From NCBI RefSeq assembly GCF_000516985.1, contig NW_006917092.1:5831888-5895887 (forward strand): 64,000 nucleotides of DNA. The letters run 5' to 3'. This DNA comes from Pestalotiopsis fici W106-1 (taxonomy: Eukaryota > Ascomycota > Sordariomycetes > Amphisphaeriales > Sporocadaceae). Position 1 is the stretch's first letter, and each line of letters opens with the position of its first letter. Shown here in pieces: positions 38,711 through 48,999 of the stretch. The notes beneath the pieces are model-generated. The model was not told the DNA's origin and did no database searches. It saw nothing but the letters and a program-made list of their open reading frames with translations. The translations under genes were made by a program, and so were the position numbers.

Positions 38711-40504
38711 ATCAATGGCTCCTCGTCGTGAAAGGGGATCGAGTCGGAGCACTTGATTGTAACATTACGGGCGCGCCGGGATGGTCGATATTGGTCGCTG
38801 TTTGATGAGATAATGATGGGTAATAATAACATGGCGTTCCGGGACAGAGTTGTGTGTCTTTTTTACGAGGTCGGAAAAGAGGAGATGGAGATATGACGGT
38901 GGGAGAACAAAATTTGCGAGAGAGGACCTAGAAAAAGAATAAAGCCAATTGCGATGCAAAAGATATTATAATGCCAATTGAAATCATTATTGAACTGGAT
39001 TCTGTGTAACCTTAAAAAGAAAAGTATCCAATGACTAACCTCCAAACATAATATTGCCTCCTTTTATTGTTACAAAAAGTCCAGCCACAACTGGGGCAGA
39101 TGCCAAAGCTGGTGATGATCACACCACCAGCCACAACCCTATAACCGACTCGCGTGCTGCCTACGACCCGCGTCATTACTCCATAAGCTCCAACCTTTGC
39201 TGGTGTGGGGTCGTCGTGCCATAGCTGGTCAAGTTCTCTTCGCTTGAGCCCGAGCTTTTTCGCTTCCCAGGTACAAAAAGCCCCTCCTTCCCCGACAGAG
39301 CCTGGGACTTCGGCGCTTTATGAGCTTGAATGGCCGATTCTGTATTTGTCGTGATACTTTGTTAATCAACCAACAACAACAACAACTACTACTACTACAT
39401 CACTGACGAGAATTTCATCCAATTCCGATTCTTAACTTGTGCGACTACATATATTGTCCAACACAGTTATATATCCTTGTCACAAGACCATCAAAGCAAT
39501 ACTTGCAGTCCCGGTTATTCCGTTGCTTTGCTCCTCCCGTGGGACCATCAGCGGCGGCGTCCCGAGACCCGTTAACCCGGCTCAAGAAGCTTTGATCCCT
39601 CACCCCCGTTCCAAAATTCCAGCCAGTCAGAGAAGCTCTAGCTCCACCGTCTCCCCCGTACATACATAGCAGCACAGTTGGAGGCTCAAAAAACCACCTA
39701 CATACAAGCAGCAGCCACAAACGTACAAAGGCAGATTACCTACGCACCAGCGCAAGAAGCTCGTTTGCGACACCATCCCGCATTCGTCTTTTGCATCAAA
39801 ACTCCACCGTCTTCTTTTTTTTTTTTTTCAGGACATCCAACGCCCATTGCCTTGTTGGCCCCCCACTGAATAGCTCTCTGACGCGACTTGTTCATGCAAA
39901 GCCCCCCCCAAGACACCCGGGACTGAGACATCAACACCCGTCATCTCGAATTTTAGCGTCGCCGTTTGCGCACTGAGGAGCTACCCACTGAGCTAAGTTG
40001 GCTACTTGGCTGTTCACTTTTGCAACATTGCGATACCCTGCGATTCTCTGCGACGAAAGAAACAAATAAACAGTCCGACCGATTGACTGGCAATGGGATT
40101 CGCTAGAGCTTGTGAGCTCGTTAAGATTAATAGATCAGTCGCATATCTTCCGTCATAGACGCAGAAGCAGATTATTATGTGAGTGTTTCTCAATCGCATT
40201 CGCCCTTTCTCCCAACCGATACCCCCCATTGCTCTTGCTACGTACCTCGAACCGCCCAACTGAACTTGCCCGGATGCGGCCCTCAGCCGGCATCTCAGCA
40301 TTCCAGCCTGGCGCAACGAGCTTGTTTCCGAGGCAGCCTACCACTACCTTCAGCACGCAAATCATTACAACCACAATTCCTCCCCAGGAAGAAATATCCC
40401 AAAGATGGAAAACTAGCCAGGATGTATAGCTAACAATGGCCTTGAAATCGTACAGTCTTTGAATTCTTTATTCCGATCGCGCACACGACATCTCCACATA
40501 CACC
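38711..40504. other. intergenic and long leader region before FCP1
   Basis: 1.8 kb. It contains CAA then CTA trinucleotide repeats at 39371-39399 and a T-run near 39814-39829. A 51-codon upstream open frame lies at 40274-40429, 75 nt before the FCP1 start. No other gene seen. Confidence 0.5.
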
Positions 40505-42931
40505 ATGGTGAACCTACGCGAGTTCACTACGGGTTCCAACCTGCGGTACCCTCTCACAGTATCGCGAATTCACAAGAGGAAAGGTGAAAAGGTCAAGAGA
40601 CAGGAAGCCGTCCTCCAATACACCTACAAATTCAAGCGCACAATTGGCGATCCCGACCTGGGCGAGGAGCGCGAAATTGAGGAGACGGGTTATGGTGATT
40701 GGGATTGCCCTTCGGATGGCACCGTTCACAAGTGGTATGTCAGCGAAAACGATGTCATCCAGCGCGATCAGCCGCTTGTTGTAATCGACGAACCCTGCTC
40801 TCATGACACGCAGTTTGCCGGGCTATGCACGAAATGCGGCAAGGACATGACCGAGTCCAATTGGGCTGCCGAAGGGTTGGATATTGATCGTGCCACAATA
40901 TCCATGGTCCACGACAATGTCGCCCTCAAAGTCAGCGCCACTGAAGCTGAGAAGAAAGAGTTGGAATTGCAGGAGCGTCTCCTCACCCAAAAAAAGCTCA
41001 GTCTCGTGGTCGATCTGGATCAGACAGTCATTCACGCCTGTGTAGAGCCCACGATAGGCGAATGGCAGCGCGACCCGTCGAATCCAAATTACGAATCCGT
41101 CAAGGAGGTGCGCAGCTTCCAGCTCGACGATGGCCCCAAGCATGACGATTCGCCAAAGTGCTCCTACTACATCAAGTTGCGTCCCGGCTTGGCTGGCTTC
41201 CTCGAGCGCATTTCGGAACTCTACGAGATGCACATTTATACAATGGGAACTCGAGCATATGCAAAAGAGATTGCAAAGATCATCGACCCCGAGCAAAAAT
41301 ATTTTGGCAACCGAATTATCAGCCGTGATGAAAATGGTAGCCTGGCTGCCAAGAGGTTGCAGCGTCTTTTCCCAGTCAGCACGCACATGGTCGTAGTCAT
41401 TGACGACAGGGCAGATGTCTGGCCCATGAACAGGTCGAACCTGATCAAGGTCGCCCCCTACGATTTCTTCCGCGGTATTGGTGATATTAACTCCAGTTTC
41501 CTTCCAAAGAGGGAAGATCTTCTTGCACCTGCCCCGGCCCCCATTCCCATGCACACCAACGGGGGGCCAACAGCCAACTCAAACACTTCTGAGCTCGCCG
41601 CCACCACACTGGAACACGAGAGACCCATTGAAGTCTCCGACGATGAGAACGCATTGATTCAATTGCAAGCACAGGAGCAAGAACGCGAGCTTGAAAAGCA
41701 ATTGACCGAACGACCATTGCTACACTTGCAAGAAGAGCTGGACAAGGAAGACACGGACATGGAAGATGCTGCTCCGTCGACTGAAGCTGCTCCAGCACCT
41801 GAACAGAATGGACACGCCGAGAGTCCTGTACACCGCCACAATCTTCTTCGCGACGATGATGAAGAACTATTTCATCTAGAGAAGCATCTCTCTCTTTTGC
41901 ACCAAAACTTTTACAATCAGCATGAGTCTCGCGTTGCGGCTGTTCGCAAGGAGACGGGCTCCAAAGAGATCACGGCAGATTCGATTCCTGATGTCGGCAA
42001 ACTACTCGAGTGGATCAAGAAACGAGTGCTGAGAGGCTGCAGTATTGCCCTTAGTGGATTGGTGCCACTTGGAATTGACGTGCATCGATCTGAGCTCGGC
42101 CTCCAAATACAAAGTTTTGGTGGTGAGATCCGAACACGAATCAGCAAAAGTGTTACGCATCTGGTCATAAGTAGTTCTAGACCACGCACGCAAAAGGTTC
42201 GACAAGCGGCGCGCATACCTTCGATCAAGATTGTCAATCAAGACTGGCTGGCTGGTAGCTTGGCACAGTGGAGGCAACTCGAGGTCGAACCGTTTCTTGT
42301 AGAGGTCCACCCGTCGGATCGTGTCAGCCATACGCCAGTTGAGGTCGGCGGGAGGGAGAGCGAGAGTCTGAGCCCGCCCCGACCCGAGGAGGGTGAAAAT
42401 GGCGAAGATCCCGAAGAGGAGGCTGTGGACGAGTCCGGTGGAGATGATGAGCCCGATGAAGATGAGGACGGTGAGGTACAGGACCTCTACGGGGTCATGC
42501 CAACAGAGCTTGAAGACGGCGAGCAAAGTCCAGTTGATGGTCTCAAGACAATGGATTGGGGTGAACTGGACGCCGAACTTGACGAGTTCATGGGCTCTGA
42601 CGCCGGCACCGACTCCGAGGTGGACACCGATTTCGAAGACGCCGATGCGACTACGACTAATCGGAAACGGAGACCCGACGATGATGAAGATGAGGGCAGC
42701 GCCCTAGCCAAGAAACAAAAGCTGGCCAGAGATAGGACTACTGGTTTGCGCAATGTCAAGAATGCCGCAGATGATGGCAACAGAGACGGCAGCAGCTTAC
42801 CCACACCTATGGGAACGGGTGATGATGAAGAGGACGGTGCTGATGGGTTTGATGAGGATGACATTGACCTAGAGGCGCAATTGGAGGCCGAGCTCGCGGC
42901 CGAAGCCGACGCAAGTCTAGAGGCAGAGTAG
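40505..42931 (+). CDS. fcp1: RNA polymerase II CTD phosphatase Fcp1, 808 aa
   Basis: A single exon. The enzyme removes phosphate from the C-terminal repeats of Rpb1 in the nucleus, recycling polymerase II after transcription. The N-terminal domain ends with a C-X2-C pair (GLCTKCGKDM). The FCPH domain begins near residue 165 with catalytic DLDQT (170-174), followed by LRPGLAGFLERISELYEMHI and VVIDDRADVW. A BRCT domain covers about 508-598 (RGCSIALSGLVPLG, IVNQDWLAGSLAQW). The C-terminal 200 residues are acidic, as in other Fcp1 proteins that bind TFIIF there, and end in an acidic tail. Lack of introns and full domain order support the start at 40505. Confidence 0.96.
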   Translation: MVNLREFTTGSNLRYPLTVSRIHKRKGEKVKRQEAVLQYTYKFKRTIGDPDLGEEREIEETGYGDWDCPSDGTVHKWYVSENDVIQRDQPLVVIDEPCSHDTQFAGLCTKCGKDMTESNWAAEGLDIDRATISMVHDNVALKVSATEAEKKELELQERLLTQKKLSLVVDLDQTVIHACVEPTIGEWQRDPSNPNYESVKEVRSFQLDDGPKHDDSPKCSYYIKLRPGLAGFLERISELYEMHIYTMGTRAYAKEIAKIIDPEQKYFGNRIISRDENGSLAAKRLQRLFPVSTHMVVVIDDRADVWPMNRSNLIKVAPYDFFRGIGDINSSFLPKREDLLAPAPAPIPMHTNGGPTANSNTSELAATTLEHERPIEVSDDENALIQLQAQEQERELEKQLTERPLLHLQEELDKEDTDMEDAAPSTEAAPAPEQNGHAESPVHRHNLLRDDDEELFHLEKHLSLLHQNFYNQHESRVAAVRKETGSKEITADSIPDVGKLLEWIKKRVLRGCSIALSGLVPLGIDVHRSELGLQIQSFGGEIRTRISKSVTHLVISSSRPRTQKVRQAARIPSIKIVNQDWLAGSLAQWRQLEVEPFLVEVHPSDRVSHTPVEVGGRESESLSPPRPEEGENGEDPEEEAVDESGGDDEPDEDEDGEVQDLYGVMPTELEDGEQSPVDGLKTMDWGELDAELDEFMGSDAGTDSEVDTDFEDADATTTNRKRRPDDDEDEGSALAKKQKLARDRTTGLRNVKNAADDGNRDGSSLPTPMGTGDDEEDGADGFDEDDIDLEAQLEAELAAEADASLEAE

Positions 42932-43520
42932 GAGCTCTTCTCGAGATATGTAGATCTAGTGTATCAGGGCAGCTGTTGTGTATAGGAAGGCACCCCAGGA
43001 GTTGGTGCGTATGGATTTTTTTCTGCGGCAACTCGGCGTTCATAGTGGCAGCCAGGCTTGGCTTGAGTTATTGCATAGCGATAGGGAATCAGAGCCTTTT
43101 TCACGAAACTTATTTATATTTGTGGTATCTACGACCCGAAACCGGGGATCATGGGGAACTGCGCATAAGTGCGCATTAGTGATAAGTCTTATTGAAGATG
43201 GGCCATTATGACAACGTGGGGTTATAAGAGACTTTCTTGCTTCATTATACCAAAGCATCATTACATATCGTGATGTTCCCAGTGGTTCATTGCTGTTGGA
43301 GGGAGCCACTCATATGCCCCATCATTGACGGAAAGTGCCCCACTCGAGTGCACGTGATCTATCTGTGGAACTCCAGAGCTCAATGAGAGCTACTACTTCG
43401 TAACAGTACCGACCTCATCACCAGCTATTCAACCCCATTGACGATCCGGACTTGGTCCAATTGCGCTGCAAACCTCACTTAATCGACTGCGTTGATCCAA
43501 GCGATCGGAAATTCGTCATC
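42932..43520. other. intergenic, FCP1 to GRIM-19
   Basis: This holds the 3' flank of FCP1 and the GRIM-19 promoter. No gene or clear element seen. Confidence 0.4.
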
Positions 43521-44419
43521 ATGCCTCAGGATATGCCCCCCATTGGAGGCTACGGCCCGGTTCAGTACAAGGTACGTGTGGATGGATTGGATTGGGCACT
43601 TCTGCTGCGCGGGCAACAAGGACGACGAACGGGCGACGAACGGCAATGATCATGCGACGCTGTATCCTGAATGACTCCGAGATCTGAGAATGGGCCAACG
43701 AGCGACCGAGCGACCATGCAACCGAAACGCCAAATACACTTTAGGAACCGCCTTCCGAGCACCCGAGGCTGTGGCTACCCTGATTGGCACGTACGATGGA
43801 TATTTGCGCAACGAGGTCTTGCGATATCGATTATTTACGATATGTAATTGCCGTCGAGCCATGAAGCGGACACATGCGACAGGCATTCTCAGATCTCGGG
43901 TATTCATGCGAGCACAAACAGGCCAGGAATTGGTGGACATGGGGAATATGGGCAGTGATCAGAGTGTGCTAACTCAAAGGAATTCTCGACTATAGCGCAA
44001 CCTGCCCGCCGCCTCCCTCCGACCTGGCACCCTGATCCTCGGAATGGGTGCCATCATGGTCTACGGTTTCTACAAGCTCGGTCAGGGTATCCGGGAGCAA
44101 AAGTAAGGTTTCCCTCTTTCTTTTCCACGTCTTCTTTCCCCGGCAAGTGGATGCAGAGAGTCGTGCGATATCTTGGATCCGGAAATGGCTAACAAGATGT
44201 TTTTCACCTTTATCCAGTGAACTTGCACGCGAAAAGATGTGGTCGCGCATCCACCTGATTCCCCTCCTCCAAGCAGAAGAAGATCGCGACCTGGTGCGAA
44301 GGCATCTGGCCGACCAGGCGAGAGAGAAGGAACTGCTGGGCGAGAACTTCAAGGTCTACAACACGGATCGCTACGTGAGACCGACGTATGCTGTCACACC
44401 CACGACCACGACGAAATAA
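43521..44419 (+). CDS. NDUFA13: NADH:ubiquinone oxidoreductase subunit GRIM-19/NDUFA13, 119 aa
   Basis: Three exons, 43521-43571, 43996-44102 and 44218-44419, total 360 nt and close in frame. MPQDMPPIGGYGPVQYKRNL is the conserved GRIM-19 start. A single membrane segment follows (GTLILGMGAIMVYGFYKLGQ). A charged C-terminal helix (ARE...LIPLLQAEEDRDLVRRH) and a tail ending VTPTTTTK complete it. It is an accessory subunit of mitochondrial complex I in the inner membrane. The first exon encodes only 17 residues and intron 1 is 424 nt, far longer than other introns here, so simple frame scans miss the gene. The call is secure. Confidence 0.93.
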
Positions 44420-45281
44420 GAGAACGAGAGATTCTTGAGGAGCGTCATGGGTTGCAGTTGTATGTGTGCGTGCGTGCGTATGTTGCAGCAAATTGTTCAA
44501 GACTGGGGAAAAAGAAAGCGGTAATCAGGCTGGTGTGGAGTCTGTGCCGGGAAACTTGTACATTTTTTTCTTTTACATTTCCCAAACAGTCCAACAATAG
44601 ATCAAGGTCATTCCATGGGGTCTGTTTGTTGACAATGGACGCGACAGATCGTGACGAACATGCCTCTGGTCACGATATTGATTTAGCCCATTCTTGGTAT
44701 CGGCGAACTTGAATTTTCTCTTCGAGAGCTTTATATTCAAGATTCTCAGAAACATGGTGTGTCGGGTGATGGAATTTGGCACAAGTACGACTGATCCATC
44801 CTGGGAAAATTGTGATTGTATCACTCACCAAGGGCACAGACTTATCAAAGACCAAGCTTACACTTGTCCAAATCCATCGCATGTTTGTCTCATTCAGACG
44901 ACGCTCGACTGATTTGTCTTTGAATGTGAACACCAGTCGACTGGGCCTATGTGTGAACCTGTGGCCGATTTGGCAAGCACGCACTCGTGTAGAGCGTCAC
45001 GGGCGAGATTTGTTCATGTCATTTGATTGTGGTGAATGATTTTAATGCTCAAGCACAGGGCGACTTTATTGGGCTGGCCACAGGAGATAATCATGATATT
45101 ATTGCTGTGGCTCCGGTATTTTTTTATAACCTCTAGTTCTTTTGTTTCATGTCCTAAAATAACCAACCACACATTGACATGATGCTCGTTTTGTGTATAC
45201 TCAAGGAAGATCAAATTATGCCTACTCTTGAGTTCATTGGTGGCGTTCTCTCCCGCAAGCTTTTCATGATTCCAGAGATAT
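44420..45281. other. intergenic between convergent genes
   Basis: A short TGCG repeat lies near 44466-44479. Open frames on either strand have no motifs. No gene seen. Confidence 0.45.
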
Positions 45282-46346
45282 TTAGTTTAGCAAGCTCAAT
45301 GTCAGGTCGCCGTGTAGGCTGACCTTCAGCTGCACCTCGACCTCTAGGTTGAGATCCAGCCTTAGACTCGTGCGCGCCGCCTGGCCTTTGCGCGTCGTCG
45401 AGCTCTTTGGCTCTGGTTGGCGCGTAGGTGGTGGCAGTGTTGGTAGCGGAGCAGGAGACTGTTGCCGAGCTTGATGATGTTTGGAGCGATGAGGTTTTGC
45501 CTCTCTTTTGGAATGCTCCGTCTTTGTCTCCTGCCGACGCTTTCGCTGGCTGCCAAATGTCTTGGACCGCAGTATTGGCTGGCTGTCGGGTAAATCCATG
45601 GTGGGAAGCTCGGTGACTGAGAACATGGACGACTGTCTCTTGGCTCTGGACTTTGAGTCGGGCACTGGCGGCACTTGTATTCGCCTGGTCGCCACTACAG
45701 GCACCTGGGCACGGCTTGGTTTGCCGATGGCTTCATCCCCAACCGCGCTGGGGACATTTCGTTTGTCCCTTGGGGGTTCATCGACCACGATGACCTCTGG
45801 CAACTGCACATCCGGCGGCCAAGCCTCAGAGGTGGCCGTCGACGGCTCAGATCGGACCCTGTCGGGGAGGTGAAAGCTGCGCAGCCTCTTGAACTCTGCG
45901 CTGCTCTGCGGACGTTGCTTGGTGGACATTAGGACACTCCTCCGTGCAGCTGCCCGACGGACCTCTTGAGACAACTTCTCATGCCCGTCTTGTTCGGTGT
46001 CGCCTCTTTCCGTGTTTGGTTCTTCGTCCCCGCCACCATTGTCATGATCATCATCGTCGTCATCACCGCATACGCTGCCTTGAATCGGTATCAAGGCGGC
46101 TTCTCCATTGTCGTCGTCTCTCATTACATGCTTGATGGACCCCGTACTAGCCGCCCTGGACCTCAGGGTATTGGCCCTCGAGCGAGTCGCCTCCTTGGCA
46201 TCGTTTTCACTAATGTCGATAAAAGACGTCTGGTGCAAGGGGATGGTATTGTCCACGGGCAAGGGACTCCAAATGTATTGGTCCTGCCAGAGCGGCCGGA
46301 CCGAGTCGTACTTTTTAGATGGGAGCCATACGAGCGAGGAGCTCAT
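45282..46346 (-). CDS. hypothetical protein with conserved-looking C-terminal motif, 354 aa
   Basis: A single exon. The first ATG is at 46346; the open frame above it offers only GTG. The protein is almost entirely disordered. It has Ser/Arg-rich stretches, an acidic run of six Asp near residue 95 (CGDDDDDDHDN), a basic region around residues 270-300 and a proline-rich stretch near 305-325. The last 27 residues alternate hydrophobic and charged (LRLDLNLEVEVQLKVSLHGD), forming a likely beta-strand pair. I have seen similar endings in filamentous-fungal proteins of unknown role. No enzymatic domain, signal peptide or membrane segment is visible. Function unknown. Confidence 0.6.
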   Translation of the reverse strand: MSSSLVWLPSKKYDSVRPLWQDQYIWSPLPVDNTIPLHQTSFIDISENDAKEATRSRANTLRSRAASTGSIKHVMRDDDNGEAALIPIQGSVCGDDDDDDHDNGGGDEEPNTERGDTEQDGHEKLSQEVRRAAARRSVLMSTKQRPQSSAEFKRLRSFHLPDRVRSEPSTATSEAWPPDVQLPEVIVVDEPPRDKRNVPSAVGDEAIGKPSRAQVPVVATRRIQVPPVPDSKSRAKRQSSMFSVTELPTMDLPDSQPILRSKTFGSQRKRRQETKTEHSKREAKPHRSKHHQARQQSPAPLPTLPPPTRQPEPKSSTTRKGQAARTSLRLDLNLEVEVQLKVSLHGDLTLSLLN

Positions 46347-47471
46347 TGCGCTTTTTGTACAGCCCAACACATTTCATATGGGGGTTTGGGGGAAAGAGTT
46401 GTGTACAAGGAGATTCGTTATCTCTGGCTGCAATGTGTCTGCTTTCTCTCTTGGACGATTTACAAGAAACTGCTGGACAAAACGAGTGACTGCCGCAATT
46501 CCAAGTAAATAAAGAACAGTTGCCAGATATATTTTCTCAGTTCTCAAGAGACAGGAAGAAGAATAAGAAAAAGTCTTTTCATTGCATTTGATACGAGTTT
46601 AGAAACAACTAAAATGCCCCCCAAACGTCATCCCGTTGAGTGAATGCAACCTCAAAAGACCAGTGCCGTGGCTTCAAGTGGGGAATCGGCATTATTCTTG
46701 GAAACCTGGGATACTAATCGCAGCAAAAAAAAAAAAAGAGAGCACAGCCCTTGACAGGGATTATATCAGGGTCCTTGGCGACGGAGCAGTATATCCACAT
46801 TTGGCGAATAAACCGTGTAAACTATGTTGTTGCCTCTGATTGTACGGAATATCATCATGGCTATCTTAATACATAATTCAAAACCAGTAAAGTCACTATT
46901 GTTCCGATGCCAAAGAGATAGATACAAACACAACATATGAGCACAGTCCTCATTACTCTGATTTTCCATAGGACCATTTTCACTTGCGCAGCATTAACCG
47001 TATTAATTGCCAACTTTTTTTTTTTGTCTCCTCCTCCTTCTTCTTTCCTTGACCAAGTTATACACCTGTCTCATTTATTTGAAGTGCGTTGCATTGATGA
47101 TCCAGCATTTCCGTATTCAGCCGCAATCTGATATGGCTATTCACCACATTACTCATGGCTCCATTATCTCACGATTGTGAGGGCGGCTGATGCTCAGCTC
47201 ATGCAGTGAGCAGGTGACTTTGCAAAGGGTAAATTGAATTGCTAGTTTTCGAGGATGCTGTGTTCAATGTAGTCATTCACTTTACCAATTTGAGCCGACA
47301 TTGACCAACTACTCAGCACTACATGAACACTCACGGACAAGCCCCGACTCCTTCCGCGCAGTTGAGCCCCAGGTGATACAAGTCGCTAAAATAAATCTCA
47401 CCGGCTTCTTTGATTTCCCAAGTCATAACAGAGCTTCTCAAGACCAGGGGGAAGCTTATTGCCATACCACC
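46347..47471. other. intergenic
   Basis: 1.1 kb, AT-rich, with an A-run at about 46725-46737 and a T-run near 47017-47026. No gene or RNA seen. Confidence 0.45.
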
Positions 47472-48031
47472 TCACATCCACCAAATCTGCCCAGCACCGC
47501 CCCCCTCCCGCAGCTCCCCCAGGTGCTCGTCTAGCACCCTCCTCACCCGACCAGCAATCTCCCCGGCCGAGGGCGGCTGCGCGGGAAGCCTCTCGGGCCC
47601 ATCCGGCTTGGTTCCCAACGGCCGGACCCAGGGAACGGACCGAGCGCCGTCGACAACATTATGAATGGCGGCAAAATCGGCGTGGGAGTAGCCGCCGCCC
47701 ATGATCACGACGCGAGGCCGGTCGTATTCGATGCCGTCAAGGATAGGCTTGCTGTTGCTGTTGTTGTTGCCATTGCTGCTGCCGCTGCTTGAAAAGAGGG
47801 CTTTCACTGCCGTTGCGGCTTCTGATGGGTTGGTGCAGATTTTAATTACTGTAAATTGTGTGTGCTCTAGTCAGCACAGCTTGAATCCTAGACCAATTTT
47901 GCATTTACATTGGTTCAATTGCATTTACCTTTAAATTCTGGCTGCAAAATCTCGCTCGTGGCTTTAGTGTGGCTCGGGAACTTGCCGCAGAGCAGGACGG
48001 GAATTGGTTCAAGCGTGGAGGGTGTTGCCAT
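47472..48031 (-). CDS. conserved hypothetical protein, 159 aa
   Basis: Two exons, 48031-47929 and 47848-47472, with an 80-nt intron, total 480 nt and close in frame. The N-terminal part (PIPVLLCGKFPSHTKATSEI, then FKVIKICTNPSEAATAVKAL) reads like a beta-alpha-beta fold. A Ser/Asn-rich linker encoded by trinucleotide repeats (about 47746-47790) follows. Then come RPRVVIMGGGYSHADF and GARSVPWVRPLGTKP, resembling a small Rossmann-like fungal family whose members carry a 'VPWLRPD' block. Function unknown; it is likely cytosolic. The linker repeat may vary in length between strains. Confidence 0.65.
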
Positions 48032-48999
48032 GATGAGAGCTTGGCCCTTTTGAACCTTGCAAACTCCAAAGTAGCTGTAACAATGTCAAGAATGAATTAA
48101 CAATGCTGCAGACTAGACTTTATCTTTCTTTTCAAAGCAATTGTTTCTTTTTTTATAAATTGCCTGATCCCTTGATACATCAATCCCTTGGTACCTGAAA
48201 TACAAACCTGACAAATCCACATCGGTGCTCGGTGCTCAAGTATAGCGAGCGGGTGAGCTAAGCAAGGGATGGCCCGCTCTGGTTCGGTCCCGAGGCATGA
48301 CAAAGCGCACGGCGCCGGAGGTTTTAATACCACGGACCATGAAGGAAAACATTGACACACGGGGAATACGGATAACACGCAATCTATTTCATTATACTCT
48401 GCTCGTCCTTTCCTCCACTCTTCTGTGATTGCTCTAAAAACATACTATTGTCTGCCACGGAGGGTTTCAACCACTTGTTTGTCATTTGTCATCCTTAACT
48501 TAACGTCGAGGATAACACATACTAGTCTGTATTATCCATATTATCTATGTCTGTGATTTCTATCCAACGCCAATAGGCATCTAATAGTCTCTAGGTAAGG
48601 TTTATAGAATGCTGTCTTTGCGACTCGCTGGAATCACACCAAGGAAAAAGAAAACCCAAAATGATAACGTCTTCCAAAACTCCTTAAAGAATCACCCATG
48701 CCACTACCTCGCTAATCGCAAGTCATCATTTCCAGAGTCTCAGCATCTGATCGTAGTCTGCCGTCAATGGCCTAAAAGCAACACCCATACTCTCTGGGCC
48801 GCTCGTTCCTGTGGCCGAAGCAGTGTCCCTGCGCTCTGAACAATCGTGATCGATATCCTGGCGTCTTTCTAGTATCAGGGATGGTTGACTCTTTGAAAGT
48901 ATGGTTCCTGGCAGTCTCATCTTCGCTTGTATCTGCCGAACTCGTCTCTTCCCGCACCGTGCTTAGCCGTGCTCTCTAGACAACTGTGCAAGAATCTTC
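48032..48999. other. intergenic
   Basis: About 1 kb between the promoter of the 159-aa gene and the 3' end of ATG26. Only short frames without motifs. Confidence 0.45.

Noticed and set aside
42002..42864. Minus-strand frames over the FCP1 C-terminus
   Set aside because: Shadows of acidic repeats (poly-Asp/Glu read as Ser/Ser).
43572..43995. C/D-box snoRNA inside the GRIM-19 or uL15 first intron
   Set aside because: Only imperfect C-like boxes, with D-like boxes at wrong spacing.
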